This document shows positions 49,351-62,800 of a stretch of 64,000 nucleotides of DNA, one piece after another. The position numbers and the translations under genes were made by a program. The notes under the pieces are model-generated. The model was given only the letters and a program-made list of their open reading frames with translations, had not been told where the DNA came from and ran no database searches. The DNA is from Polytrichum commune (Eukaryota; Streptophyta; Polytrichopsida; Polytrichales; Polytrichaceae). Location: assembly GCA_950295325.1 (NCBI GenBank), contig OX485803.1:60031554-60095553 (forward strand), given 5' to 3'. Within the stretch, counting starts at the first letter, position 1, and the number at the start of each line of letters is the position of its first letter.

Positions 49351-52300
49351 GAGCTGGCAGGCATTGGTCACCATTTCACATAGAGTAGGTATATGTGAGT
49401 AGACCTAGGATAAAATAAGAGAAGTTTTGTTGGTTGTTAGTTTATGCAAGGTTTTCATCACATGAGAGCAAGGCCAACGGAACGGTAAATGACAAATCAC
49501 ATATTTCCAACATAGATTATGTTTCAATAATTCGTGATTTGTAACTTCCTTTTACAATCATCTTGAGATTGCAACTATTTTTGTTCGGAAGATAAGTCAT
49601 TTACCTAGTTGTTCGTCCACGATCTTGTTCAAATCTTTATGCAATAATCATCAAATTCACATGTTAATTGGTCTTTCAAGTTTTTGTCATACTCTATTTA
49701 CATTACATTTTTATTCCAAGTCTATCTAACTAAGAGGGGGGGAAATATATATATATATCCCCCTACTAATCATGTTGTTGGTTCCCAACAATGTAGTTCC
49801 TTAAGCCATCAATATTGGAGCATTAAATCTCTGCCACCCAAGAAACATCTCAAATGAACTTGCTTGAATACGTGGGAATTTGCTTCCAACATTTACAAGC
49901 CCCTGCATAAGATGGGTCAATGGCAATAGCCTTGATCATACCTACCCACCTTGCAGGGTGATATAGATTGCAGCTTAAGCATCAATCAAAATTCATGGTG
50001 ACTCTCATGGAATTGATTGATGTCAATAGTTGCATTCTACATGATTGCACCAATATGACATAGCATTATAAAAGACCGCAACTCAAAAACAATCCGGGTC
50101 TAAGTGATGAATATTGCCTAGAGAACAATACGTACGTCACATGATGTTTATCCAATGTGGATTAGGACCTTGGATGAGAGGCCATTTCAATTCCACGTTA
50201 GTCCTCCAAACGAGATTTCAACAAGACAATGGATAAAGTAGGCAATTTTCAACCATTTGTAAGTTTCTTCCACTAACAACTATCAAACTCATTATATATA
50301 ACTCATTCATCCTACACCACACGCAACTAATTTATTCTTGAATTGTTTTATTGTCTATCACATAGTTACATAAAATTCTTAGGGTTTCAAAAGTTACTCA
50401 ACAATTTTTAGGGTGTCATGAGCCTTTTACTTGAAAATCATGACCAAGAAGACCTGACTTGAGCTCCTCCACCTATTGATACTACGATAACATATTTGTT
50501 AATTGATTTATATTTAATAAATATATCTTAATATATGTTATGTTGCATCAATCCAAAATAAGATTAAGATATCATATTATTTAATATATTTAATACTTAC
50601 AATTGTAATTTATATATTGCATATATGCTAGAATGTTTAATTAAGTGTTCTTGATGTTTTTGTTACGTTGTATTTGAAATAGATGTTCATTGATTGAAAG
50701 CAACTGAAACCTTTCAAAAGTACATTAATAATTGTTTCCTTTTCTTATTTGAACAAAACTCATGAAATTTTAATTATTTGTTGTGAATTCCTACTTTTTA
50801 TAGTTTGTATTAATATAAGACGACCATGACATCCTCCAGACTCATTGGAGTTCAAATTCAAACTATCAAATAAAACCTATCACTCCAACCATGATGATGA
50901 TGTGAACAATACTCAAGAGCCCTTTTACATTTACGTTAATATTGGCTCTTAAAATTCATACTCCTCTATCAAGGCAAACATAAATGAAGATACATGACCA
51001 ATCTGACCACAACTAAATCCCTAGTAAGGGGCAAGTGGACTAATGAATTGCCAACCGAGTTAGAATGACCAACAAGGAGTCTTGAAGTTAGGGCTTGACT
51101 GCTGACAAGGAGGCTCGAAGTTAGGGTTACCACACTATATCTTGAACCAAAATATATATGGAGCAATTGGTGGTAAGGAATGTGTTTTTTGGTAGAGCTC
51201 AATCACATGAGAGGACAAAAAAACAAGTTGGCTTTGTAGACTATGGACCTCAATGAATGTGAATAAAGGAGTTTGTTCGTTAATATTAAAGGATGCCTCA
51301 TTAAGGTGTTGATTAGTACTTTGTTAACACATCAGTAATGTATGCTTAATTACTAGGATCCATAGAGAGATCCAGACATAGAATAGAACAATGGGGACTA
51401 GAAAGGGTAGGAGGCTAACCCCTGAACCTTAATTAAGATATAACTCCTTGGTCCAATCATAGTCGACATGGCTAAGGAGGTGACCAGGGGCCCAAACTAA
51501 GAGTTGAGTTTAGATCATCGGTCACCATTCGGACCTCCCTATGGGAGACAGAAGACCATGACAACCACTGGACTATAAGTCATGGATAACCAAATAAATA
51601 GAGTCTCACAAAGTTAACCAAGATTGATTGCCGCAGAGAGAGAAGTCTTGGCTTTGGATGGTTACACATTTCCTTGATTGAAACAATACAAGTAAAGTCC
51701 AACGCCTTCATGTAGGCACACAACTTGGGGAGGAGGTAACCAAGGCCACTAAGGACACTATATCTACATATTTAAGGCACAACAAAGGGCTAGAAAGTGG
51801 TTAACATCCTCCTCGTCTTTGATGTCGTTCTCCCTATATGCAAAGGTGTTCTCCACACAAAAGTTGTTATTCCCATATTCAAAGTTTTTTATTTTTTATT
51901 TTTTATTTTTTTGGTCATTTTTGGAGTCATTATGTCCATTTTCTCTTGACTATTTTTTTCTTTTTTCTCCAACAATATCAACATTTTTCCAATCGTCTTT
52001 TGCACTAACCATGGATAGTTTCAACAAAGTTCATTCTCACAATACAAGTGCAATAAATGTGGGAGAATGTGTCATAAATGACATGGATGATATAACTTGC
52101 AAATTACAAAAATAAAAGTCCATGTATATTTCAAATTCATGATTATAAATAAGAAACAATAATAATACAATATATCTACAAACGATATTACAATTTACAT
52201 GTATTTCATTATTAAGATATTATCGCCATTGGTTGGACGTATCAACACAAAACATTGTAAAATATATGATGATAAGTTGACCTCAACTTATTTACGTATG

Positions 52301-54699
52301 TGCATGCAATTACATGGTTTTATCCCTCACCACCAGGACATAAATTTCATTATGATTTGCATGACCTCAAAGCAAGAAAGAAGTTACAACTTGATTTATC
52401 GTTTATTTACAAGGTTGAAAAGAATTTATAACCAGGGTCAAAGACAATTTGTCTCATGAATTTGTATTTGCCAATAACATAGTCAATTGGATGCCCGACG
52501 AGCTTTGAATTTCTCAAATAACACTTTGATTTATTCCTACAATAAAGCCATCATTCTAACCAAATATGTACAAATAGAAGATGATTCCATGCAAAGTGGC
52601 AATAGACCATAAAGTGGATGGTAATTTTTACCATAAATTTTTTATTGAATGCATATTACATATGAAATACATATAAATGGTTTGGTTGATATGAATTACA
52701 AAGACAATATCGAGATAGTAGTTTAATTGCTTAAAGACAATCATGTGTAGTGCACAAATTATAGTCTTATAACAACCACGAGGCAATAGTCTAAATACAA
52801 TTATTATTTTATAAAATATCCTTTGGGGGATAATTAAGTGAGTTATCATACATAATACCAAATTATATTAGAAAAATGTACATGTTTCTTTGTTTTTACA
52901 ACATATAATATCAGTCGTGATTTACTAACATGAAAAAATGTAATGGATTGCATGTAATATTTTGGCACATTTTATATCCACAAGGAATGCAACTATTATA
53001 TATTATTGTCGGAAGGGTTGAATTAATCAAATACATGTGTCCAAATATCCCATTGGAATTGCGAATATGTGAATAAATTGATTCATGTCATTTAATACAA
53101 TGGATTTGTAACAAGGAGTTCTACATTCGTCGACTTGTGCACAATTATGTATTGTTCAAGATATAAGCACTTAACAAAGTACCATGTAAAGGGTTTACTT
53201 GGTTATTTTTTATCAAATAACAATTTTATTGTGATAATTCGGAGTTAGGAGGTGATTTAGAAGATTGGTTATGATGAGTTTGGGCGTGTTAGATATATGA
53301 GGGCATAAATGATGGATACTAGAGATCTACCAATATTCTATTTGGGGAGGGTTGAGCTAAACTCAAATTACATTATCGAAGGAATAAAGTAATCATGTAA
53401 ATGAGTGAGTTAGCTTGGGCAATAATTGATTGAAATATAACATATTTCATTGCTGTTGGGGTTGGATTTAGGAAGGTCTTGAGGCGACCTAAAACACCCT
53501 TTTGAAACCATTCACGGTCCAAAACACAACACATTGCCATGGTAAGAATTAGTTGAAATGACTACATATTTCATAAAAAAAACACAAGCATTGGGCTAAA
53601 CTTCACCTCTTTGGAGGATGTCATGACCTCGATGATGATCAAGTGGGTTATCCAAACACTCCTCTTAATCTTCATATTAATCTCAAGCACCCCATCTCCC
53701 AACTGCAAACCTTCTTCACATGGTAAATGGACTTCTTCCTCTCTTTGGTTCTTCTCTACCTCCTCTTTCTTATAAAGGTGGCTCAAAGGTGTGGCATCAC
53801 ATCGCCAAAACATGGAAATCTATGTCCAACTCTTAATTGACTATTGAACCTATAATGGTTAGTATATTTTGAGCATGCAATCCAATCTCTTTTTGAGCAT
53901 CTCTTTTAAACAATTGTCTTTTTGGTGCCAATTATTAGATCCACACCTAATTACATACCACTCAAACATAGGTGTCCACATCATTGTTGTGTTCTATTTA
54001 GGTATGTCCACCTTATGTGAGTCATTGGGTTGTGCTTGTATATAGCATTTAGAAAAGAAGGACAATGTAGATCCACAAACAATCCTAGAGATCACCATAC
54101 ATGCTCTTGTATTGTATAAAATTAACGGAGGGTAGGTTCGATTACTTGTTTTTATCAAATACATGTACTTGAATGGTGTATGGGTAGGTGCAAAGCCAAT
54201 AATTAATACCAAACATACACGTGCATAAAAGATATTGAAATGCATAGCTATGCGTGTTTGCGTTGGAGTGTGTGGCTTTCATCAAGGATGAAGTCTCTCT
54301 CTCTCTACCTGTTTTAAATTTGTTAGCAATCATAAAATGAAAAGTCTTGGCACAATCAGGGGACCATATACGATCACCTACAAACAAAGAATTTTTTTGC
54401 TGTAATAATGTAGGAGACTAGCTTGTACGAAGAAAAAAACACAAGATCATGAAGAACGTATAGTCCCAAAAAATGTTGTAACCCCCTCCCCCCCTCCACA
54501 AAAAAACCCTACCCCATGTTTGGTTAAGCTCCAAAAGTACGAGGGAAAATGGCTATGGCCTCATTTTGGGTTTGCAAATAATCTAACACTTATGGTTTCA
54601 CATGAGAAATGAAGTAATAATAAAAATGCTATGTTCTAGGTCCATTTACCAAGATGACAACAAAACTATCTTCCACTCTAAAGCCATATAAAAAAAATT
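49351..54699. other. No gene seen
   Basis: AT-rich intergenic DNA between the divergent genes. A small G-run/AT/C-run palindrome lies at 49736-49763. Frames are short, mostly T- or A-driven. Confidence 0.5.
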
Positions 54700-54877
54700 G
54701 ACCCTAAACTACCGGATGATGGTGGAGAGATACCCAAATCTCAAGGAAGAGGTTGGCAATTCGATTCCCAACTGTGAAATCTCCTCTCTACTTGACGGAA
54801 AACTTGCTAGGTGGTCAACTGCCTCCCGTGCTTTGGCGCTGGCCTGCCGGCCCTTTGTCTAAAAAAAGAAAAAAAGC
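54700..54877 (+). mobile_element. SINE-like candidate
   Basis: About 170 bp with a Pol III box B-like GCAATTCGATTCCC (54756-54769) and a 3' A-rich tail (54860-54877). The body is more GC-rich than its surroundings. A convincing box A and target-site duplication are not seen. Confidence 0.3.
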
Positions 54878-55589
54878 CACATAAAATTACTTAGTAGTAG
54901 GTCACTGTACCATGGGGCTGAAAAATTTCCAAGCAAAACGCCTCTTTTATATCAAGGCTCCCTCACAAAATGAACAATACTTAACATGGATACAATTCAT
55001 TTGCCATATATTAAACCGACAAACCACACATATATATACACACACAAATTTGGGCTGCCCCTGCCCTATAAAATAAAATAAAATACAATACTATACTGCA
55101 AAGGGCCGTTGCCCGGGGCCCACAGGGGACGAGGCACCTGCCCAACAGGTGAACGTGAGGAGCCATGGTTAAAGCGTTGGGTTAGTTAGCAGTGACATCA
55201 CACTAGAATCTACCCCTCCTCCCCCTTTAGGAAGGCGTGCCTAGCTAATAAAGGGACCATAAGAAGCTTGGTAGCGTTATGCACCGGACCAAGGATTAAT
55301 ACATAGATCCCACACACACACACCGTATAGGTAGCTTGAGGTTCACTATTCCGACACCCACCACTGATTCTCTTAAAAGGAATATGCCACGTGTCACCCG
55401 ATGTGTGGTTGGAACCGTGTGAAAAAGGGTGGATGATGTGGCACGAAAGTAGTAAGTACAGTGAAATGGAATTAGGGCACGGAACGCAGTAGTGATAAGG
55501 TAGCCATGGTATACTTGGCACGCCACGTGGGCATCCGGGTAGGCTCCAGGATGGGGCAGGAATATGATGGCCTCCATTCGTTCGCTTAT
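54878..55589. other. Upstream flank of the GDAP2-type gene
   Basis: AT-rich to about 55080, then a GC-rich patch (55080-55170) and mixed sequence. The long minus-strand frame 55210-56169 is a composition artefact (see rejected items). Confidence 0.45.
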
Positions 55590-55690
55590 TCTGCGCCTCC
55601 CCGCAACGGCAATTCAGGCACACCAACGCCGCCGCATGCAGCACCTGAACTTGCGCTGGGCTGGGCTGGGCTGGGCTTTCGAAAGAAAAG

Positions 55691-55797
55691 CACGGGAAGG
55701 AAGGAAGGAAGGAAGGAAGAAAGAAAGACAGAAAGAAAGGGAGAAAGGAAGAAAGAAAGGAAGACAGAAAGACAGAAAGAAAGAAAGAAAGGAAGAG
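55691..55797 (+). repeat. Polypurine microsatellite (GGAA / GAAA)
   Basis: About 107 bp of nearly pure purine on the plus strand, built from GGAA, GAAA and GACA units. It creates long low-complexity ORFs on both strands (serine/phenylalanine-rich or lysine/arginine/glutamate-rich) that are not genes. Confidence 0.95.
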
Positions 55798-55907
55798 GGC
55801 TTTGGGATCGCAGGCTCTGCTCCCCTGCTTCGTAGGGTTTTCGAGGTTTTTGTCCGCTGCCCCTATTCGCGAGCGAGCGAGCAAGCGAGCTCGCATCCGC
55901 GGCAGCG

Positions 55908-55967
55908 ATGTGCGACGAGGGGCCTGAGAGGAGGATGATGATAGTGCGCGACGACGGGCTTGTGTGA
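55908..55967 (+). other. Candidate uORF, 19 codons plus stop
   Basis: ATG at 55908, TGA at 55965-55967, upstream of the GDAP2-type start, rich in acidic and arginine codons. It matters only if the transcript begins upstream of 55908. Confidence 0.3.
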
Positions 55968-56039
55968 CGACGCCGTGGGGGAGATATATATATTTATTTA
56001 TATGTAGGGAGAGAGAGAGAGAGGGAGAGGGGGGGAGGA

Positions 56040-56096
56040 ATGAGCAGGAGTGGAAAGGATGTATGGCAGACTGAGCATCCGGAGTGGGAACGTTGA
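56040..56096 (+). other. Candidate uORF overlapping the main start codon
   Basis: ATG at 56040 opens an 18-codon frame ending at TGA 56094-56096, in a different frame from and overlapping the main ATG at 56059. A further start-stop ATGTAG lies at 56002-56007. Such an arrangement can lower translation of the main frame. Confidence 0.4.
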
Positions 56097-59000
56097 GCAG
56101 CATGTAGTGAAACTGGAACAGGTGCCACGCTGGATTGAACAGGAGCCTCTGTCGCCGTCCGCGAATCACAGTGAAAGCGAAACTTTCGATCGTGCCTTTG
56201 ACGACCCGCTCACGTCCCTTGCAGGTAACGTGTGACTAACTGACGGATTGATTGATTTCCAGGCAATTAAACCCTAACCTGCACCTTGAGGGAGGTGTGT
56301 ATGCAAGGGTTGACGCAGTTGGAAACCTACGTTGAGGGAGAGTGATTGATTTTATATGACCATTCTGGATGACGGGGTGAGTTGGTGGTGGTGGTGGTGG
56401 TGGTGTTGGCAGGATCTGAGAATGGTGGAACGAATATTGGAAGAGCCTCGAAGTTTGCACTTGACCATGATGTCAATGCAAAATTGTACTTGTGGAGAGG
56501 CACGCCATGGGCCTTAGAAGTGGATGCGGTTGTGAATTCTTCCAACGAGGTCTCTGTTGTCCCCACCTTACTTTTCCTTTTCCTTTTGTTTTGTTTTTTG
56601 TTTTTTTCTTCTTCCAATTATGCTGCTGGTCGTTACTAAAATAGTATTAAATTGAAAATTTCATTGTTTCATGCATTCGCACAAAGGGCCGCACTGACAC
56701 ATGAAAATCGCTTGAACAGAATCTGGATGAAGCGCATAGTAGTCCTGGATTACACTCAGCTGCTGGACCTGAGCTAGCCGAGGAGTGTGCAACTCTGGTA
56801 TGCTTTGGCTTTTCAGTGTTGAGCTGTCTTTTAGTGTAAGGACAGTGGCTTTCATGGGATCTTCTTGAATTTTAGGAAGTCAATCCTACCTGTGATGTCT
56901 GTGTTTGTGAATCTTGATGTAATTTTATGTCGGAGAGGCGAATTACCAATTCTTTCCGAGTATCAGCATCCAGTATGCTTTTATGCATGTATAAAGCAAC
57001 AAGGCAAATTCTGGTCATGGGCCTTGACTACCTTGCATCAAGTGTTTAGCTCTGGAGTTGAATCTCAAGACTGATGAGCTCCTACTTTATCATGCAGGGA
57101 GGTTGCCGAACCGGATTGGCAAAGGTAACGAATGGCTATGACTTACCTGCAAGGTACACCACCTGTCAAAACTGAGACCATCTGTTTTTTTCCCTGAACA
57201 GGAATTAGCACCCGCAAGAAAATATACATTAAAGCACATGAAACCACAAAGTTTATGTCTTAACTGCATTCTCTGCAGGCGCGTCATTCATACAGTGGGA
57301 CCCAGATATGCAGTTCGTTATCATACAGCTGCTGAGAATGCCCTTAGTCATTGCTATCGATCATGCTTGGAACTTCTTGTTGAGCAAGGGCTGCAAAGGT
57401 ATGATCATTGGATGAATTTGATCCTCCTGAATCCACTTTCAGACATAGAAAATTAGCAAATTGTTCATCTCAACTGTCCAATTTTTTTTTGAATCATGGT
57501 CCCTGAAGCTTTCAACAGCACGATTGCTTTTCTGATCTCTTGAAGTGCTGAAGCTATGAGGTTGCAAAGCTAAATGTGACTCAATTTAGTTTGCTATTCA
57601 TGCTCAAATGTCATAATGGGCGAATTTTGTCCTGTACAGATGCAATGACTGTTCTAGACAAACAGTTCTGTGATGCACCACATCCTTGTATAAGTGGATA
57701 AACTCCTCGTTGAACAATGCACTGTTTGTTCTGGATTATAGACTGGCTATGTTTGTGTGTGGTCAAGGTTCTGTTGTGTATGTTTCAAATTATATGATAA
57801 TCTGCAGTACTTCTAATAGCGGGTGCTTTTCTACAGCATTGCCATGGGATGCATCTACACAGAAGCCAAAGGTTATCCAAGGGAACCTGCTGCACATGTG
57901 GCCATTCGTAAGTGCCTCAGAGGACTTGTTTCTTTGTTTCATATATCTGTGTTAATGTTGGGCCTTCCATGGATATGACAGAGTAATTTCCTACAATGGA
58001 CTTAAAGTGTTGTGCAATTTGAAAGCAGGGACGGTGAGGCGTTTCTTGGAGAAGCACAAGGATAAGATCACTGCTGTAGTTTTCTGCACAGCATCTGCAA
58101 CAGACACGGACATTTACAAAAGGTTAGTGTAGTCTAGCATAGGTAACATATAATTATTCTATTGTGGTCCACACATTGTGGGAGGATGATAGCCGTTAAT
58201 GAAAGGCTGTGGGTATTCAAATTTTTTACCGCACTGTAATGTGATCATATTTCAATATTTTTTTGCGACTGTTCTGCAAAGTTCAGCAGGCACCAGTAAT
58301 TTGGAATTTTTTTTGATGGGTCATGCAATTAATGTATACTTGGCTTTTCTAGAGGGACCTTTTATTCATATGACATGTACAGTTCACTATCTGCATGAGT
58401 CTAGTGAAAGGTGTGAAGATAATTACATCATAATGTAATTCGAGCTGACTTTTTCAGTCTGCAGGTTGCTTCCTTTGTACTTCCCAAGGAACAAGTATGA
58501 GGAGGAGACTGCTGCCACAAAGCTTCCAGTTGATGTAGGAGATGAGAACGGGGAAACAGTCATTTCTGAGAGGAAGATCAGAATAGCAGCTTTGCCTGGG
58601 ACTACAGCTGCACCTCTAATTGCTACACCCCATACGTCAGGAAACATTTCTCTCACTGACCATTCACCGTCCATGAAAAGGTGGGGTTGTTGGCTATTAG
58701 TATCTCATCATGATGTTGCTCATTGTATCCAAGTAAAGCTTCCAAGTAAACTATTACCAAATTATAGCAACGTTTTGGAGCAAATTAGTGACCTCAACAA
58801 ATTTGGTGTGGAGACACTGAGTGCTGCAAAACCTGTTCTTTTGCATGAGTGGTCTCTTTATCAACAGAACACCTCCTGAATTTGTCATCATACTCTAGGT
58901 TCCCCCAGAGTGTCACTCAATTGCAGATAATTGGAGGTTCTGTTGTCCTCCTTGTTTTTCTAGCAACAGGTATATTAGTACCAAGTTTCAGCTTGTTTCA

Positions 59001-61599
59001 TTGCCGGTTTTGAAATCTTTGATAACCTGTCACTGGGTCATGCTTTTTTTTGCAAAACAGGGGGGAGTCAATTGATGGGTTAGTTGACCCAGCTTTCATG
59101 TCAATGACACGAGATCCTGACCAGCGGCGGAAAGAGCAGTGGGAAAAGGCTGCACAAGCCCAGGCTGGATGGGCTTGGGGCAGATTAGTTGGTCTCGGTG
59201 GCATAGGTGCTCCTGCACTTTCAGCTACTGAACAGAATTCACTTCATGGGAGGTTCCTTGCAAGAGCAAATGCTGTGAATCTCACTGAAGTCGCTGAAAT
59301 GAAGATATTGTAATTTCCTTTCTCCTACATTTATTTTTTCCTAGTTATGAACTACTCTGAATTAGCCTTTATATGTAGTGAGCGCCAGTCATTATGAAAG
59401 ACTAAAGGCCTGAGTAGATGTTCAAAGGCACATAGCTTCTTTAAGGGTGTTACCATTCCATAAGTGACTCTCCAGTTACTGTTCTACATACCTACTAATC
59501 GTTTATTCACTGTACTCATATTGATGGGATTGATACTTTTAGCAGGGGTGGTTAATACTTGTGTTTGTCGAGGGTTGGGTGTCACTTCTAGATGTCTCAA
59601 TCACTGTCCTATACAGGTTGCTACTCTTATGTATATTAAGGTAGTGAGGAATTTTTGTGCAGGTATCGGGGTGGGGTTGATGTAGATGGCCGGCCAGTTA
59701 TGGTCATTGTGGGGGCCCATTTCCTACTTCGCTGTCTTGATCTGGAGCGCTTTGTTCTTTATGTTGTGAAGGTGTGGTTTCTAATCCTCATGCATTTCTC
59801 GCTTTCTTTTGCGAATTGATGTGGGCATTGCATGACTTTCACCAGTAGAAGCAAATGGGGCTGTGATTCTGAATTCATTTGTTCATGTTTTGAGTAACTT
59901 GCAACCTTGAAAACGGCTATTCATTGGCTGGTTGGTCTTCTTGTGATGACCTGGTCATGATATTTATATGAATTATGAGTATCTTACTTTTCTGTTAATA
60001 TCCTTCGGATTGCAGGAGTTTGAACCGTTGATCAGCAGACCTTATAGTATTGTGTATTTCCATTCAGCAGCTTCACTTCAATTGTGAGTTCCATATGCAA
60101 CTTCCAGAAGGCTTGATTAGAAATAGCAAATATGCGAGCTATCTCTGCTTGGTTGCATGTATGTCAAGGTGAGTGGAAAGAATTGTGTAGACTTATTCAT
60201 GTTTATCTGCGATTTCGGTTTTTGTTTGGTCTTGGGGAATATTTGCTGAAGTTTCTGATATGAGGTTGCATGCTAATGAGAGTCTGTTGGCTGTGTTGAC
60301 CTGCTACTAGGCAGCCTGACTTGGGATTGGTGAAGCGCATCCATCAAATTCTAGGGCGCAGGCATGAACATAATCTACATGTGCGTATAGCTGTACAATA
60401 ACCTCAATTGTGCATCAGTGTACACCACTGTAGAGAGCAGATGCACTTGACTGTTGTGTTTAATGTAGTTCTCTTCTGTTTGTGTAGAATTTTGTAATTT
60501 CTAATTGCTTCTCTGCTATTTGTTACTAGGTCCAGCAGCTTGTTTAGACTAGTCATATCAAAGGGTGAGTTAGTGGATATTATCCCCTCTTCTTGCCAGT
60601 GATGTAGACCTCACTCTCCTCAAGTAGCAGTTCTTCCTGCAGGAATTTCACATTTAAAATTTCTCCTCATCTTGAGATGACGTGGTATTGGCAGGCAATT
60701 TACATATTGCATCCCAGTCTTGGCCTGAGGGCCACAGTCTTTGCCTTGCAGTTGCTGGTGGAACCTGAGGTCGGAGTCTTTCAACTTGCTTACTTTTGAG
60801 AATGCCTTTCAGTTTCAATTTCATTGACTTGACCTCAAGAGACCATATTTGAACAACAGTGTTTCTTTTAGCTGCCACAAGGCACAAAACCAAAAGAGAT
60901 CGGTTTGTTCATAGGTCTAGATTTTGAAAAGTGACACCCTGTTTGAAAATAATCAAGTAGAGTGGCATTTACATCAGTGACCACTTTGAGAGGTGCATGA
61001 TTAAAACAATTTGACAGCCCATGTTTTTACTTGTGTCCAGTCAGGGTGGCAGTCTTTTAACCAGTGTTCACTTCGTACTCCATCACAGGTCTGGAAGAAG
61101 GTAGTTTATGTAGAGAGGTTGTTGGAGCTTTTCAGATATGTACCACGAGAACAGTTGACTATTCCTGACTTCATATTTCAGTAAGTTGAGAATATGATGA
61201 TACATTTTCATGGAGCAGCATCTGCTGTGACTCCTGCTCCTTGTTTCCTGATTTTGTATCTCTTCTATATCTTTCACAAGAAATCCTCACCTTACATTTG
61301 AAGTGACAAATTACAATAGTGCAAGCCTGTTGAGCAGTTCTTAATAGCTCCAATGGGTTCCATAAATTACTTGTTGCAATAGAATGTAAGGTCGTCATTT
61401 TCCGTGTCTATGAAGAAGTGCTTCTAAATAATTTGTTAAAAGAAAGAAATTGAATCTGCAATTTCAGATCTGATAAAGGTTTCTTTTATATTGTGAGTGC
61501 AGGCATGACTTGGAGGTCAATGGGGAAAAAGCATTAGGGATGGACTCAAGGACTCGGGTGATAGGGAACAGAAATCGGCTGGGCTCCGGCACTCAGTAG
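56059..61599 (+). CDS. GDAP2: GDAP2-type protein: macro domain + Sec14-like (CRAL-TRIO) domain, 15 coding exons
   Basis: Plant counterpart of ganglioside-induced differentiation-associated protein 2 (Arabidopsis At1g69340 type): a macro domain (ADP-ribose-binding fold) followed by a Sec14/CRAL-TRIO-like domain. Exons: 56059-56224, 56413-56549, 56720-56797, 57098-57153, 57279-57398, 57837-57907, 58029-58122, 58465-58680, 59061-59309, 59663-59771, 60016-60083, 60311-60380, 60695-60769, 61089-61180, 61503-61599 (TAG). All introns are GT-AG and phases close to 565 aa. The macro domain spans about residues 70-245 (AVVNSSNE at 94-101, GGCRTGLAKVT, RRVIHTVGPRY, AMGCIYTEAKGYP). A conserved linker (RDPDQRRKEQWEKA, GWAWGRLVGLGG) leads to the Sec14-like part (about 396-545; YRGGVDVDGRPV, YSIVYFHSAA, IYILHP, PREQLTIPDFIFQ). 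Length matches the family. Exon 13 uses a weaker donor (GAG/GTCGGA), but reading through meets a stop soon after. Whether the macro domain binds or hydrolyses ADP-ribose cannot be told here. Confidence 0.94.
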
Positions 61600-62717
61600 C
61601 AGTGCTGCAGTATTCCACCTTGTAAAGTCTTGTCTGGCCCACGAGGTTTCAGCCAAATGTGCTCAAATTTTCTTTTGATATACAAGTACCAGATTAAACT
61701 TGTCTGTCAGTGGGGTTACCAATAATGTTAGGTTTTACACAAGGTCGCAGAGTATTACCTCAACCAGGTTTTCCTTAGGTATTGTATTATTTTTGTTATC
61801 TATAATTCATCACTATACAGGTTCTGCATTTTACTACTCATACCCAAAAAATGATTTAGTATGTTGTACTCCACTGCTATCCAGATATGATTTATTATTG
61901 AGTTTTGTTTGCAATCCCATGTGCCATAGAAAGTGCCTATATTTGACAATCAACTCTGTCCTTTTTGAGATGCTGTCATAGTTGTCACTGACAAACAAGT
62001 GTAGGGTTCTGCAGTATGTCTCTTTTTCTGGCACCTCATTTGACGTGCATAAGTCATTGTTTTCAGGCCAAATATTTGCCGTAGAAGAATTTCGTGTGTA
62101 CACTCTTGGTGCTGAAGGAATTGTGAGCTGGCTACTGTTGACTGTCGCAAAAGCCAGCCAGAGCACAGCAAATAATCTCTGCTTAATCAGTGATAATTCT
62201 CAATTTTTTCTCCTCATGTGTCTTTTCTGCAAATCTGTCCTTCCTCCTGATATTTATTTTGACAATTTCTATTGCTGGTACAACAAGGTAAGGCCAGCTG
62301 TTCTGCAATTATTGCAGATGTGAAACCCTTTGATTTTGGTTCCTGATCAAGGCTGCTCATTTTGATGCATGTCCGCTTCTTCACCAAGATCTGTCACCAA
62401 CTGGGCTTCCACCTGGGTATTTGCATCAGACTATAATATCAGAAATCTATTTTCTTCATTTCACACCATATCACAATGTCAGATGTCTAATTCCAAATCA
62501 TTGAACTCTTAATTTTTTGGCCTGATAATCTTGCCTTATAATTTTCCGAGTCATAATATCTTAACTGCTATCAAAGTGAAGATTCTTGTGCTCATGGAGT
62601 CCGGTCATATGGGTCCCCCCAACATTTTGCCTATTTGAGCCTAGAAAAGTTAGTGAAGATCTTTTAAGTAGAATAAATTTTTGGTGTTCATTTTTAGATC
62701 CACACCTAACCGCTAGT
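61600..62717. other. 3' flank of the GDAP2-type gene
   Basis: Likely contains the 3'UTR just after 61599. Frames at 61700-61981 and 61982-62323 (plus) are unrecognised. Confidence 0.5.
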
Positions 62718-62800
62718 GAATTGCCTCTTCATCCATGCAAATCACCTTGGGTCAAAACAAGACCATCAAGGCTTATAATTTTGTTTTGCAAGTCCGTATA
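62718..62800 (+). repeat. Dispersed repeat (partner 1900-1980)
   Basis: Same landmark order as at 1900-1980, in the 3' flank of the GDAP2-type gene. Confidence 0.6.

Larger units (their letters stand above)
55590..56058 (+). promoter_or_regulatory. Purine-rich, GC-rich 5' region of the GDAP2-type gene
   Basis: Immediately upstream of the start. It holds a GGAA/GAAA polypurine microsatellite (55691-55797), a GCGAGCGA-type run (about 55870-55890), a TATA-like AT stretch (about 55983-56003) and a GA/GGGGA run up to 56038. Upstream ATGs are present at 55908, 56002 and 56040. The transcription start is unknown. If the AT stretch is the TATA box, only the last ATG would be transcribed. Confidence 0.5.

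Noticed and set aside
48704-49374. Several overlapping ORFs of about 60-110 codons on both strands
   Set aside because: They lie in the GC-rich 5' region of the ARID-HMG gene. GC-rich DNA has few stops, and neither strand shows a domain or splice structure.
55210-56169. 319-codon minus-strand ORF opposite the GDAP2-type promoter and exon 1
   Set aside because: It runs through the polypurine microsatellite (giving Ser/Phe repeats), overlaps the real exon 1 on the other strand and has no domain. Its length is due to base composition.
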